Source: Chenopodium formosanum (taxonomy: Eukaryota; Streptophyta; Magnoliopsida; Caryophyllales; Amaranthaceae). From it: a stretch of DNA of 64,000 nt. The stretch lies in NCBI GenBank assembly GCA_024500155.1, contig CM044867.1:9251632-9315631 (forward strand). The letters are read 5' to 3'. Under the pieces are notes generated by a model, which searched no databases, was not told the origin of the DNA, and worked only from the letters and a program-made list of their open reading frames with translations. Below, in pieces: positions 24,109-36,425 of the stretch (position 1 is the first letter of the stretch; each line of letters opens with the position of its first letter). The position numbers and the translations under genes are program-made.

Positions 24109-24568
24109 TTTTTTTTTTTTTTTTTTGACAGCTAGAACAAAGGGAGTTAATCCCCAATTTTAGAAACACTGGATAAACAATGAAAGAGAGGCAATAAGTT
24201 GTTGATCTTATGAATCCACATTCTTCCTTCCTGCAGCTCTGAAAGACTTCCTTGCAGCCAGCGTGTTACTCTTGTGTCTTGGCAGCAAATCTGCAGATGC
24301 CAAATATGGTTGTTAAGAGCAGCCTGCATTCCATTATGGATAGCACATAAGATGCTCATGGAGTTGCCCTCCTGAGAAGAGAAGCCATAGCTCTGCACAA
24401 TGTTCTGGTCAGCATCCTTTAGGCACCAGGTCCAGCCTATACCACCACCTTTCTGCTTCAATTTCTGCACCACCAGACTCGAGGTATTGCAAGCACCTAC
24501 ACCAATGATCAGGGAGTGATTGCATTTATCTTGCACACCTGTACTGTGACTAGAACCAAACCCCGGAG
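24109..24568 (-). mobile_element. 5'-truncated LINE (RNase H 3' end)
   Basis: Minus-strand insertion with a poly-T run (poly-A tail) at its left end. It is flanked by an 11-bp TSD gtaattgtact at 24098-24108 and 24569-24579. It encodes about 135 residues of a plant LINE-type RNase H domain (GGGIGWTWCLKDADQNIVQS...ICAIHNGMQAALNN). The open frame runs on into host sequence past the insertion point, so any upstream Met is not the element's own. Confidence 0.8.
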
Positions 24569-24987
24569 GTAATTGTACTATGTCAACCCATTTTAATAAC
24601 ATTAGCACAACCACAAATCAAATTAGCATAACTCATCCTAAATCACATATTAGGACCTTTAAATAGTATAAAGGTTTATGCTAGCTTGAAAAAATTTACA
24701 TTACTTATGAATGAATTGAATAAAAGATTACTCACATAAATGGATAAATAAGCAATATTAAATTCATCATATTCAACAATCACAATATCACAATGTCTCA
24801 AAAAACAACTGCAATGCACACCAAGGAACATTTCACCTTAAATAGGTACCCCCACACAACAAGCATATGAGATTCTGACATAAATAATCCATTAAACAAG
24901 GGATACCTAGACAAACTCTCGTGAGATGGACCTTAATTTAGCCAACATAGTGAGCTAAAAAATATTGATACCCCCATATAGGTTATA

Positions 24988-25186
24988 CTTCCTCCGTTTC
25001 TATTTAGTTGACGCGTTTGATTTAGGCACATGTATTAAGGAGAGGAAAGAGAGTGAGAGAGAATGAAAAGGCAAGTGGGGTAGCTTGTAAATGTAAGGTA
25101 AAAAAGTTGCCCCAAAAGGAAACGTGTCAACTAAAAAAAAACTTCCTAAAAAGGAATACGTGTCAACTAAAAAGAAACGGAGGTAG
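24988..25186. mobile_element. Stowaway MITE
   Basis: TIRs are cttcctccgtttctatttag and its complement ctaaaaagaaacggaggtag, flanked by TA. 199 bp. A subterminal repeat gtgtcaactaaaaa occurs twice at the right end. Confidence 0.8.
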
Positions 25187-26531
25187 TATTAACCAAAGTT
25201 AAAACACATGCTATTTATAAGACCTTTTAAAAATTGGGTAATTCCTTCTAATTATTCCAATATGTAGAGCTCTCCAAATTTTGTTGACCGTATTTATTTG
25301 TTCAAACTTTAGTTAAAATAACACTCTTACTTCTACTATATAAACAAGGAGACAATTGATCTCACCTAGACCATGAAGGAAAGATATGCCTCAAGCAAAC
25401 ATCAACATATAGAACAAAATCACATTTATAATTCTACTCGATCTCCAAGTTTAATAAATCAATTAGCCAATGGATTAAGGATATAAGATTAACACTTAAG
25501 GCTCATAAAAAGTTGCATATCCAAGCCCTAATCATCCATGACACTCAACAATGGATATAATACTATGAGCAAAGGTAACAACTCACAACTTGACAAACAA
25601 ATCAGTCAATATTAAGCCGCAATTAAATGAACTCACATGAGAGTCTCCCTCCTCAACACACCCACTAAGGTGAGTCCAACTAACCTACTCATTAGCCTCA
25701 AAGTCTTAATCAAGCTCCACATTACGCAACAGATCATCACAAAATATATGTTTCACATGAATATACACATAATAACATATTACGCAAAGCAAGAAATATA
25801 ATGACAATAATTTAGGAGGATCTTCCCATTCATGAGAAAAGTTGATTACTTGATTTATTTGAATCCCAAACAAATTAATTTAAGTACACAAACATACCAA
25901 ATGTCCGAGCAACTCAACTATCTGCGTCACATGTTGCACTCTCCAGCCTTTATGTCCCTAAGCCAAGCCACTGTAGGTAGGTTCCGCTGCATGCTTCCTA
26001 ACAACAAGCTAATATATACACAATAATAATTTGAATATATACTCCAAACTAGCTCAAGTTAATCCACTAAGATCACTTCCTAACAAGATACTAAAATAGT
26101 ATAATGCCTTTGGAGTAGAATTTCAGAGGTTTGAAATTAAATTACAACTAAATAAGAAAGAGGCCCTTGTAGCAACAACTTAAACTCCCCATATCAACAA
26201 CTTATACCGATGCTGCAACATCTCTCTCGAAAAATCCAAATTGACTGCATACTAAATATAAGTCAGATCAATATATCAATGTATAGTCTCGTCTAGCTAT
26301 ACAACAAAGTATTATTGATTTTATCATGGGAGTTTGATGATAAAAACATAGGAAGATATGACAATTGAAAATAATGAAATCAATTTCGTCAAATCAATCA
26401 AATAATCCATGGTAAAAACCAAAAGAACGCTTCTAGATTTTAGGAAAATATATACTGTAACCATGAAAATAGTATATTCACAAGACAAAGACTCATGATT
26501 CAACATAATAACTTTGCTTTGATACTCGTAG

Positions 26532-29036
26532 TGTAATACCCCGTATTTTTATACGTATTTTATTTAAAATATGTATTTTATAAAGTATTTGAATAATTTT
26601 AATATCTTAATTATGGTATTTTAACTAATATTTTTATAAAAGGAAAGTTTATTTAATTTCTTTATTTATAAAAGTTGGGGTTTTATTTTAAGAAAGTTTA
26701 ATTTTAACAAGTTTTATTAAGGAAGAAATTAGGAAAAACTAAAAGAGGAAAGTTTAGGAAAAAAGGGATTGGTAGAGAAGGGGTATAAATATCCCACTTA
26801 TGAGGCAAATCAACTTTGCCCAGAGTGGAGAAAAAACCCAAGGTAAACTTCTCTCTCTTTTCTCCTTATTTTCTTTCCTTTTCTTTTCCCCTTCCCCTTC
26901 CTTTTTTTTTCGGCTGCCCTGTTTTCCGCCTCCTCCACCGCTGCCAGCAGCCGGCAACAGGTGGCTGCCGTGCCTCCTCTTCCTCTTTTTTTCGAGCATA
27001 TAAAAAATAAAAACTTAACTTTATTGTTTTAATTTAATCTATGCTTAAATCTAATTGTAAATTATGAGTTTTGAGATTTGATTTTGATGTTTGATTATAA
27101 TAATTGTGTTGATTAATTTTCAGATTCGATTTTTAATTAAAAGCCCCAATTTTTGAAACCCTAGGTTCTTGATTTATGAATTATTGAAGGATTATGATGT
27201 ATATTGGTTTAGATTTTTGTTTCAAGTGTTTTAAGGGTTAATTACAGCAAGTTTTAATTAAAATAAAGTGCTGGAATTTTATGTAGAACACTTAATATTA
27301 TGTTTCTTGAAGGAATTTTAATTACCCATTAATTGGGACTTAAATATGGTGTTTTTAATATAATTTCAGCTTACTTTAATTAAATTATGAGGGGTTTTAA
27401 AATAGTATATATTGCTGGAAATTTGTTTAGAGTGGATTTGAATACTCTATTATGATTTTAATGTGTAGGAGACTTCAAAGTAAGCAATTTCTATTAGTCG
27501 TGGCGATTTTAAGATCGTACTCAAGGTACGTTCGCGTACTTAGCATACTTTGATGATGTAGAATCATGCTAGGCTTGATTTCAATTAATTACAAGTAGTA
27601 TCATGCTAAGGTTTATGTATTGAATTGTGAATTATTGGTGTTGGTGATTGAATTGTGAAGCATGAATTATTTGTGATGGTTTCTGGATTGGAAAATTATA
27701 TTTTGGCATGATTATATGGACTACACTTTTATTTATGGCATGTTAGAGTGCATGTTTAATTAAACTACATGTTTAATTTGACATGGAATATTGGAAAGGA
27801 ATTTTATTATGGTTCATATAATTTTTATTGATGCTTTTAGCATGAGGAAGGAGCTATATAAGTGTCTATGTACACGAGGAATAAATTGTATGTTGGTGCC
27901 TTTGTGCACTTAAGGTGTTTTTAACACCGAGGGATAGGATTTTTGGCGCTTTATGCGTTTAATGTGTCTTTGACACTGAGGTAGAATTAAAAAGGGTTCA
28001 ACATTAAATAATAAGTGGTCACTAATTATTCAAGAATTAAGTTGGTATGTTTGGTTCATTGAATAAATAATGTTAATTGATTTATTATGCTATGAGAGTC
28101 ATCACCAAGTCCAATAACATGTAAATAACGTAAAGTGAAAGAGATTACGCACCAAAACTCTTGGAACGTATATACCTTGAGTATGAACAATGGGGGGAGT
28201 TATGAGGTTTTATATTTAACCCTAACTTCTAATGGAGTACAGGACGCTGTACATTCCTTTTTATTTATTATTATGCGCAGGAATTCCGCCACCTTTGAGT
28301 GGTTTTGTCGCTGGCACGGTTAGCTCCCGTGTCAGTTAACCTCAATTAATTTAGGGGAGGAATAGTTGGAAACCCATTCGATGCGTAATCATCACTAAAT
28401 GAATTATTTAGTGTCTAGTTAAAGTGTCTTGTTGATTGTTGTGTGTGCTTGTAAACAGGTGCATTGAGGTAAGTGTGTGTTGATAGGTGAAAGCATGTTA
28501 GTGTGTTTAATTACGCTTATGTACTCAGCTTTGCTGATTGCGTGTGTTTGTGTGTTTGGCCATGTCTTTATCTTGGCCCTATGATGACCCATTTTAAATG
28601 GAGAGTAGTGGGGACAAGTAGAGATAAACTTTTCAGGTATTGAAGCATATTCATGATGGGGCATGAGTGAAGAGTGAATCATGCTAGTTTCCATTAGTTT
28701 ACGGTGTATTTTATGCTTTATTTATTTATGATATGTTTTGTGTGGACTAACGCAAAGGTTTGGTTTTGGAACGGTTTTGAATAAGGGCCTTTAATGGTTC
28801 CAAGTTGTAGTTTGATCTTATTTGACTTCGTTTGTTTTGGTTTCAAACTTTACTTTCATTTGGTTGACTATTGAGTTGAGTTGTTTAAACGGTTTTTAAT
28901 TTTAAGTCTTCCGCTGTGTATCTTTGATAATTGCCTTAGCCATTTTCACGGTGGTGGTAATGTCTTAGATATTCCTAAATCGTATTTTAAAGAGTAAAAT
29001 GGGTATTTAAAGGAAAGGAATTTCTAGGGTGTTACA
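26532..29036. mobile_element. solo LTR, ~2.5 kb (Ty3/gypsy style ends)
   Basis: Starts tgtaataccccgtattt and ends gggtgttaca. It is flanked by a perfect 5-bp TSD cgtag (26527-26531 and 29037-29041). It contains a TATA-like ggggtataaatatccc near 26779. No gag/pol follows it, so an intact element was probably lost by LTR-LTR recombination. TGTAAYACCCC...GGGTGTTACA ends are usual for large chromovirus LTRs. Confidence 0.85.
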
Positions 29037-29267
29037 CGTAGTCAATTTAATCAATTAAGATAATAATATGAGGCATGCCATTGTTCAGGACAGGTATATG
29101 CATTTCATCAATATAGAATAAATAATTTGGAATTATTTGCAACATTTATTCTCCTCACATTGGTCTAAAAACACAGCAATGAATTCTAAAATCCATAGTT
29201 TCAACAAAAGACAAATAATAGTATACCACAAACAAGTATCACTATTAGCCATAATGGAAAAACATAA

Positions 29268-29375
29268 ATTCGACTTTAGATTGTAGGAAACATGACTAAT
29301 AGCAATTAAGATAATTAAATGACTTATCTTGAAAATGTCGTGGCGTGACATTAGATCACTGCCCTAAAGTCGAAT
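29268..29375. mobile_element. ~108-bp element with 12-bp TIRs
   Basis: Both ends carry attcgactttag / ctaaagtcgaat. The body is an inverted copy of 21647-21740. It lies immediately before the right LTR-like repeat. No coding capacity. Confidence 0.5.
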
Positions 29376-29380
29376 TTGCC

Positions 29381-29843
29381 CCGCTCAGGTACGCACGGAC
29401 TCATAGTAATCGACCTCCAGGGTTACATGACTCCAACTCTTCGGTGTACTACGGAGAGTTAGATTGAAAACACCTTCGAGCAATGCTCAATAGAAAAGGA
29501 GGTCATGAAGAATAATTGTAAGAGAGGATCAATTCTCACTTTTTTCTGTGTCCGAAAAGGGACAAAAGGAGATGTTTATATAGTATATGAGTGTGAACTG
29601 GATACAACGAATCTGGTCACGAATGAGAGTGAATAAGGTACAACGAATTTGGTCACCAATTTAGACCAAAAAATGGTTAACATCTAAATCCCCCAATTAA
29701 GTCCAAAACAATTGACTAATTGAGCATATTTCAAGGAATCAATTTATTTTAAGAACCAATTTATACAATGCAATCTTTGACAAATGGAAAATGAATTCTT
29801 TTGAAGCACAATTTATTTGGAGTTCTCTATCTAAACTCCAACA
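29381..29843. mobile_element. LTR-like direct repeat, right copy
   Basis: Matches 21815-22276 closely (few substitutions, one extra A near the end) and ends ctccaaca before an A-run. See the left copy. Confidence 0.6.
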
Positions 29844-29849
29844 AAAAAA

Positions 29850-30060
29850 ATTATCAATGTCCTAAATTGTCATTTCATATGTTCAGCTAACAAACAACTA
29901 CAAATAATAAGCTAATTTTACCAAACAACTCTACATAAAAAGCTCTTATAAATCAGCTAGTCAAAACAACTAATGCAACTAGCTAATCGAATCCGCTAAT
30001 ACAACCAGCTTTAACCAATCAGCTAACTGCTAATTACGTCCTAAATCTCCAATTATCCTT
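29850..30060. repeat. hAT-MITE-like sequence, possible partner of 21440-21640
   Basis: Repeated agctaat/cagcta motifs end with aactgctaattacgtcc. The left counterpart starts catgtttggtaattagag. The pair looks like the two halves of an older TIR element split by the LTR-flanked insertion. Weak, by eye only. Confidence 0.3.
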
Positions 30061-30134
30061 TCATTTTCATCGTCCTTCCCCTGATTGCAGCAAATTCCCT
30101 TCTTCTTCCTGTCAATTGTGTAAGGCTTTCTTCA

Positions 30135-30395
30135 GAGTATGCCCAGCCGTTGCCCAATTGGGTTGGTTATGGGAAGAGAGAAACTGAAAATATAATAAAA
30201 AAATGAAGAGAGAGAAAAAGTAGGGGGAATAATATTTCAATAACCAGGTTATTTCTTTGACCGGTTAGAGTATGCCCAGCCGTTGCCCAATTGGGTTGGT
30301 TATGGGGAGAGAGAAACTGAAAATATAATAAAAAATGAAGCGAGAGAAAAAAGTAGGGGGAGTATTTCAATAACCAGGTTATTTCTTTAACCGGT
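30135..30395. repeat. ~133-bp tandem duplication at the transposon's left end
   Basis: gagtatgcccagccgttgcc...ccaggttatttcttt..ccggtt occurs at 30135-30267 and again at 30268-30395. The terminal region of the Harbinger element is therefore doubled. Confidence 0.8.
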
Positions 30396-30689
30396 TATTT
30401 GGGATAGGTTATGCAATAAAATATTGCAAGTGGGTGGGTGTTTATGACAACCTAGGATGACGTGGCTAAAGAGGATTGTGGCACCTATTTATTTAATCAA
30501 TGGCTGAGATTTGCTCTGATTGTATTACCGTTGTAATTTTGTAACAGCCATAATTTTTAAAATACAACTCTAAAAAAAAACACCAACGACTCTATTTTAT
30601 TTTTCTCTATAAAATGAAGCCAATATTGAGGTATTTAGAAACAATTTTTTTAGTGAATATTACTCTCTTTATTATCAAATCGTGTAGAG

Positions 30690-32033
30690 ATGAATATTTC
30701 AAAATCTAATAGAAAAAAAAAACCCACAAAATCTCAGAACTCATCACAACAACAGAATAATCCAAATCTTCAACCTTACTATTCTGACATTCAAATTGAT
30801 CTCAACTCAGATTTAGATACAAATTTTCAACAATTTTCGAATTATGGTTCACAAAATCTCAATTTCTCAAATCCAAGTACTTGTACTTCTTTCCCTTTTC
30901 AACCACTACAAAATCCTAATTATTCATATTCTCAAAATGTTAACCATCTTTTGAGAATATTCAAATCTCTCAAGGTGATCCAACATTTCCTATGTCTCAA
31001 TTTCCTATGTCACAAGGTGATGATAGTGCACTTCCGAGTTTCAATTGCTCATACACTTCGAATGGATCAGATGACGACAATGAACCAGAAGTTGAAGAAG
31101 TCAAAGTCAATGAAAGAGGTCATGAAGGAGGCAATCAAGATGGGAAAACAAAGTTTTGGTCAAAAGCTGAAGAAGTGGTTCTTGTGAAGTCTTGGCTTGA
31201 GTTTAGTCAAAATAAAAAAATTAACACTAACCAAAAGGGGGATGTTTTTTGGTGGAAAATTGAGGAAATGTATAATAATGTTATACTATACAAACAAAGG
31301 TGTTTCGAAGAAGGTACTGACGGGGTAACACGAGAAGATTTGTTGAAAATGAGGGGTTCGGAGCAACTTAGAAACCGTTGGAGAAGGATCAATGCTTCAT
31401 GTTCTAAATTTTGTGGTTCACATGCTCATGTTGAATCAAGAAGGGGAAGTGGTCACAATGATGAAGATGTTATGAAGGCAGCATATAGTATATATGCTGC
31501 TGACAAAACAGAGACATCATTGATGTCTAAAACCTTTCAAGACAAGCATGTTTGGGACATTTTGATACAACATGATGCGTGGAAACCAAGTGAAGATATT
31601 GTTCAAAAATGCAAGCAAAAAACATCTACTCAAGGAAGTGACTCAAAGAGATCACGTATCAATGAAGCTGACAACTACTCATCTTCATCAAACCCCGAAA
31701 CACCAAGGTGATATAATATCACTGATATTTGGTATTCAACCTTGCCTACCAACAACGAATCTAGCAAAAATAAAGGAAAGAGTAAGATGGAAAATATGCC
31801 AGTTGGAGCATGGCAACAATGGTAGGACACGGCCCAGGACATGAAACTTATAAGACAATCAGAAAATCAATTGGAACTTACAAGGTTGCAACTAGAAAGG
31901 GAGAAAGAAGCAAGGAAATAAAGAAAGATTAATATGGAGTCATTTAAGCACCTCGATTCAAAGCCAAACCTATATTCGGAAGATCAAGAACTAAGGAACA
32001 ATTTATTGAAGAAGTTATTCCCCTCAGACTGAT
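30690..32033 (+). pseudogene. Harbinger ORF1: Myb/trihelix-like DNA-binding protein (broken)
   Basis: The N-terminal frame starts MNISKSNRKKKPTKSQNSSQ and shifts near 30953. The main frame continues QGDPTFPMSQFPMSQGDD, then a trihelix-like segment (FWSKAEEVVLVKSWLEFS; RNRWRRINASCSKFCG) and a stop at about 31709. A shifted frame then carries the helical C-terminus (MKLIRQSENQLELTRLQL...) with a further stop near 31920, ending NNLLKKLFPSD. These proteins help the transposase bind its ends. At least three lesions make it a pseudogene. Confidence 0.75.
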
Positions 32034-32139
32034 GTACTAAGTTTATGGTTAATTATAGTTTACATGTTGCTTAATTTCAAATAATTTGTCTTATATTTTA
32101 GTTTTCTGTTTTATGTACTAAGGTTCGATTTTTCACTTT

Positions 32140-32400
32140 GATATTTCACTGCAAAAGATGTACATTGATATTTCACTACAAAAGATGTACATTGATATTT
32201 CACTTTGATATTTCACTGCAAAAGATGTACATTGATTTACATTACATAGAAAATGAATTGATGTACTCAACACTGAAAAACAAATATTAGATACTAGACA
32301 TTGATGTACTTAACACTGAAAAGGTAATAGTGATAAACACTGTACGCTGATATACTTGACACTGAAAAGGTAATAGTAACATTACATTGCTTTTACGTAC
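32140..32400. repeat. short tandem repeats between ORF1 and ORF2
   Basis: About four imperfect units of ttgatatttcact(g/a)caaaagatgtaca are followed by units of tgatgtacttaacactgaaaaggtaatag. No coding sense. Confidence 0.7.
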
Positions 32401-32654
32401 ATAACAATGCTAAGTTGATATTGACAATAAAAATACATGCATCTACATTACTGAAAAATTATTAATTTTTTTTTTCTGAATCAATGCATGCATTCAAGAC
32501 TTCAAATTTATCATATAAGACAATAAAGATGGCTACATACCAAACACATTTGTTCTATAAAATGGATGAGATACATTTCACTTGATTAACCATCCATCTT
32601 TTCCCCTAAAAAACTTCTACCTTCCATTCTCATATCAATTTGGTTTTAATAACA

Positions 32655-34035
32655 TGTCATCCGACGAAAGCTCCAACTCTTCTAATTCTTCATCCAATTC
32701 AGAAAATAGCAAAACACAACAATATGAAATACGAAGGCAAGCCAATCGTCTTGTTAATTGAATGATGGATGAAGTTTTGATGTCCAATCCAATTGAAGTA
32801 TCAAATGTTAAATCAAGTTCTAAGAACAACAAGGATCCCCGTTCCAAGGGATCGTGAGGATGGACACAATCGTTTATGGAATGACTACTTTGCTGACCAT
32901 CCTGTGTTTCCCCCACAGTTATTTCGTCGGAGATTTCGTATGAACAAACATATATTTCTCCGAATAAAGCGAACTTTAGAAGAACGTCATCCTTTCTTTC
33001 AGAAAAGACAAGATGCTACTGGAAGATTTGGTGCCTCCGGATTGCAAAAATGCACAGTTGCTATGAGGCTAATAGCTTATGGCACCTCTGCTGATTCTGT
33101 GGATGACTACATTCAAATTAGTGCATCTCTTGCAAGAGGTCCACTACAACATTTTGTGGAAGGAATTGTCTCTTACTTTAGTGATGAATACCTTAGAAAG
33201 CCCAATGAAGAAGATCTGCTAGACTACTAAGAATTGGTGAACATCGAGAATTTCCGGGCATGATAGGTTCTATTGATTGCATGCATTGACGGTGGAAAAA
33301 TTGTACACTTCGATTAAAAGGTATGTTTTCTGTAAGACCAGGTAAACCCACATTAATCTTGGAAGCTGTGGCATCATATGATCTTTGGATCTGGCATGCT
33401 TTTTTTTTCGGACACCAGGTAGTCGTAATGATATTAACGTTCTTGATAGATCCCCTTTGATTAACGATGTTTTTGAAGGTCGTGCACCTTCTATTAACTA
33501 TGTTGTGAATGACCATCAATACAATATGGGGTATTATCTCACTGATGGTATATATCCTAAATGGGCAGCATTTATTCCTACAATATCACTACCACAAAAT
33601 GAAAAAGAATGTCTTTTTGCCAAATTACAAGAAGCTAGACGAAAGGATGTTAAGCTTGCTTTTGGAGTATTACAAGCTCGTTTTGCAATAATACAGAATC
33701 CTACGCTAGCTTGTGACTCATCAATGTTAGGAAAAATAATGATAGCATGTATCATTATGCACAATATGATCGTTGAGGATGAAAGAGATACGTATAAAAC
33801 GTATTACGATCCAAATGAATATGATCAAGCTATAAATGCGTCTTCAAGTAATAGAAATATTGAAGAGCCTTTTCAGTTTGAAAATAGCAACAATCGAATT
33901 CCAAGTTTGAAAACTTATATGTCTAATAGAACTCGTGTTCGTGATGAAGCTATGCATAGAGCCTTGAAGAAAGACTTAGTTGAACATATGTTGCTCAAAT
34001 TCGGTGTTAACCATAGGCAAAATAATTTGCGTTAA
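32655..34035 (+). pseudogene. Harbinger transposase (DDE_Tnp_4, ALP1-like), broken
   Basis: N-terminal MSSDESSNSSNSSSNSENSK ends at a TGA near 32760. After a frameshift near 32815 comes the helical region (PRDREDGHNRLWNDYF, ARGPLQHFVEGIVSYF). Another shift near 33222 precedes RLLRIGEHREFPGMIGSIDC, which holds the first catalytic Asp. The usual Trp after MH is TGA (about 33288). A shift in the T-run near 33400 restores GSRNDINVLDRSPL with the second Asp, and IIMHNMIVEDERD contains the Glu. The frame then runs to a stop at 34033. Residues are recognisable but no intact protein can be made. Confidence 0.85.
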
Positions 34036-35175
34036 AAGTTGTATAATCGCAACATTAAATTATTGTATTTGAACTCAATCACGCTTCGTTGTTATCTTTT
34101 AAAGATTGTTGTCAGTTGATAGAATATGTATTATTTTTATTATTATCGAATTTAGTAAATTTGTAATTATTGTGTATTTCTTAATTAACGACTAATTACT
34201 TACTAATTAAATAATATAATGCATTAAGTTTAAACATAAGTCATTTTATTCAATTAATGTATGCTAATAATAATTATTACTTTTAATTGATTATTACCAA
34301 GTGCATTAGTTATATATGATAGGATTAAAGAGAGATATTGTGTAGTGGGGTTGGGTAAAAGTAGGAGAGAGAAAATATATAACCAAAAAGTTGTGGTTAA
34401 CTATTGGGAGACATTGGTTATTAAATAGGTATAAGAGTGGTTGTAGGTGAGGTGGAAGATGTAGAAATTATTAAAATAAGCAATAACCACAATGGTTGTG
34501 GGCAACCATTGTGTTTACTCTCAATTAAGGTTTATTTCGTTATTTTCGGTTAAACCTTTTGTCAATTGTTGGGTGTATACAAACCAACACTTTCCACAGG
34601 CCCTTAGGCCTTAGCACAACCAATTGCTGCTGCCACTCGTAGTACCCATTTAAACCGATCGTATCATAAGCTATGAGATACAATTAAGCGCAGAACCCAT
34701 TCTGAATTATTCTTCACATAACTATAATTATCCTATTACTCTAACATGCAATCAGTTTTTGTAGTAATTTCCCCTTTAAGATGTAGACCTCGAAAAATCA
34801 ATCAATTTAGGCTCAAGAATCACTTGAATCGGAGCTTGGAGCTATGTTTTAGAGCCTTTGGAATTTCTGGCTGCTATTCTGCCTTTTGTTACTTCTGAGG
34901 CACGTTTATTGTTGTTGTTGTTGTTGATTTGATTAATGATGTTTGCTTATTTAGTTTCTGGTCAAAAATTGATCTTCTAAATTGAGAAGAGTCTTTTGAT
35001 GGATGGATATTGGGGAAAATTAGGTGGTAAAAGGGTTAGAAAAGGTCACGTGAGGGTCACGTGGTATAGTCAACACCAGAATCCGACTATTGGTAGTCTC
35101 TTACAACAATTACCATATTCCATTTTCGCGAGGGTCACAAAAAAGTCAGCGCTGGAATCCGACCATTGTTGCGCA

Positions 35176-36425
35176 TGACGGCACTACTTATCGAAAGGTT
35201 TGTCTGTTTTGATCTTTTCTTATTCATACATTCATTGCGTAAATCTTCGTTGAATAGAGAAAGTATGCAAAATAAAATGTTTTGAATGAGTGGAAGATGG
35301 TAATTTGAAGGGAGGATCGATATTAATTAATTACGAAGTATTTATTTAAGTTAAATTAGTGTCATACGAATATTATTTTATGTCATCGATGTTAAAATTT
35401 AAGTTATTCAAGGTTAAGAATATTGAATTCTCAATTAATTTGTAAATTTGTCTTCGTACAATTTTATAATTCAATGCAGCACTGCCACCCACAATATAAT
35501 GAATGCCACGAAAAAAAAAAATTAATGAGTGATTCACATCATTATTTGTGATTCCGGCTTATTATAAATTTACACGATTCAAGTCAACTACAGAGTACTT
35601 AGTCAATTGTAATCTTCTACATTATTTAATGTTTTGTACTTCCCATTGCAATATCTCATTATTGTTATTTGTCTTATTCTTTCCTCCTTGATTCCCATGT
35701 AAATTTACAAACAGGAATGTAATTTAGGGACGGAGGGAGTATTTAAATACTAGTACTTGGATTTGTCGGTATCTACAAGACTACAATTGACTCCGTAATA
35801 ACTTATAGACTACGAAGTACTTAGTTTCTCATCCATGGAAATATGAACCACAATAAATGTAATTACTATAAAGGACTCCCACATGTAGAAGAGGTATTAA
35901 GGACTCGCTAATTTCTTGGTGATAATTAATTTTTCAGTATTTGTTTTTGTTTTTATGTAACGACTCGTCACTCATATGATCTCCTTTAGCCAAAATGGTA
36001 AAAATAATGATCATCAATTCTTCTTGGACTTCTGTTATAATAATGCACCATGGACCTTTTTTTCCATTTGACTATATATCTTATATGAATTATATCCATT
36101 ATATTAATCATAATATTTTATATAACATGCATCATATCACATGTTTATTAATGTTCATTTGTAATTAATTAAGGCCGTTTTTAGATAAAAAGGATGAATT
36201 TGAAAAATTATTTGATGTAAATTTGGCCGAAAAAGGGGGGGAGAGATTGGTTAGGGATATGATTAGATTTCATTGACCAAAATACCCTTTTATTGCAAAG
36301 GGTTTTAGCCTTTTGTGAGATTTAGGATTAGGGGCTAATATGTCAAATGATAAAGCTTAGTAGTAGAATTGTAGCAGTGCTTTGCTCAGCTACTTGCTTG
36401 TGATTCTCTGAGTAGTGACCACTAG
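35176..36425 (+). pseudogene. partial duplicate of the BES1-like gene (end of exon 1 + intron 1)
   Basis: gacggcactacttatcgaaa followed by ggtttgtctg matches the last ~22 bp of exon 1 and the splice donor at 44463-44490. Similarity continues with indels through about 45605, e.g. gccaaaatggtaaaaataat, aataatgcaccatggacc and gcagtgctttgctcagcta. Neither the DNA-binding exon proper nor exon 2 is present, so it cannot encode the protein. Confidence 0.8.

Larger units (their letters stand above)
22277..29380. mobile_element. interior of non-coding LTR-flanked element with nested insertions
   Basis: Apart from the LINE fragment, one MITE and the solo LTR, the interior is AT-rich with many stops. 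No gag, protease, RT or integrase motif is visible. It reads as a large retrotransposon derivative or a decayed element. Confidence 0.45.
30135..34520 (+). mobile_element. PIF/Harbinger DNA transposon (decayed, both ORFs present)
   Basis: Carries a Myb/trihelix-like ORF1 and a DDE transposase ORF2 in the same orientation. Candidate degenerate TIRs are gagtatgccc...gttgcccaattgggttgg on the left and the complement of the right end (gagtaaacacaatggttgcc). They are flanked by tca on both sides, a 3-bp TSD, although this superfamily usually prefers TTA/TAA. Ends are inferred. Confidence 0.6.

Noticed and set aside
26754..27010. Overlapping frames on both strands in the solo LTR
   Set aside because: Low-complexity CT-rich LTR leader sequence; no domain, and both strands look equally open.
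34996..35178. 60-codon plus-strand frame beside the duplicated BES1-like fragment
   Set aside because: No similarity to the BES1-like exon 1; the duplication starts only at about 35176.
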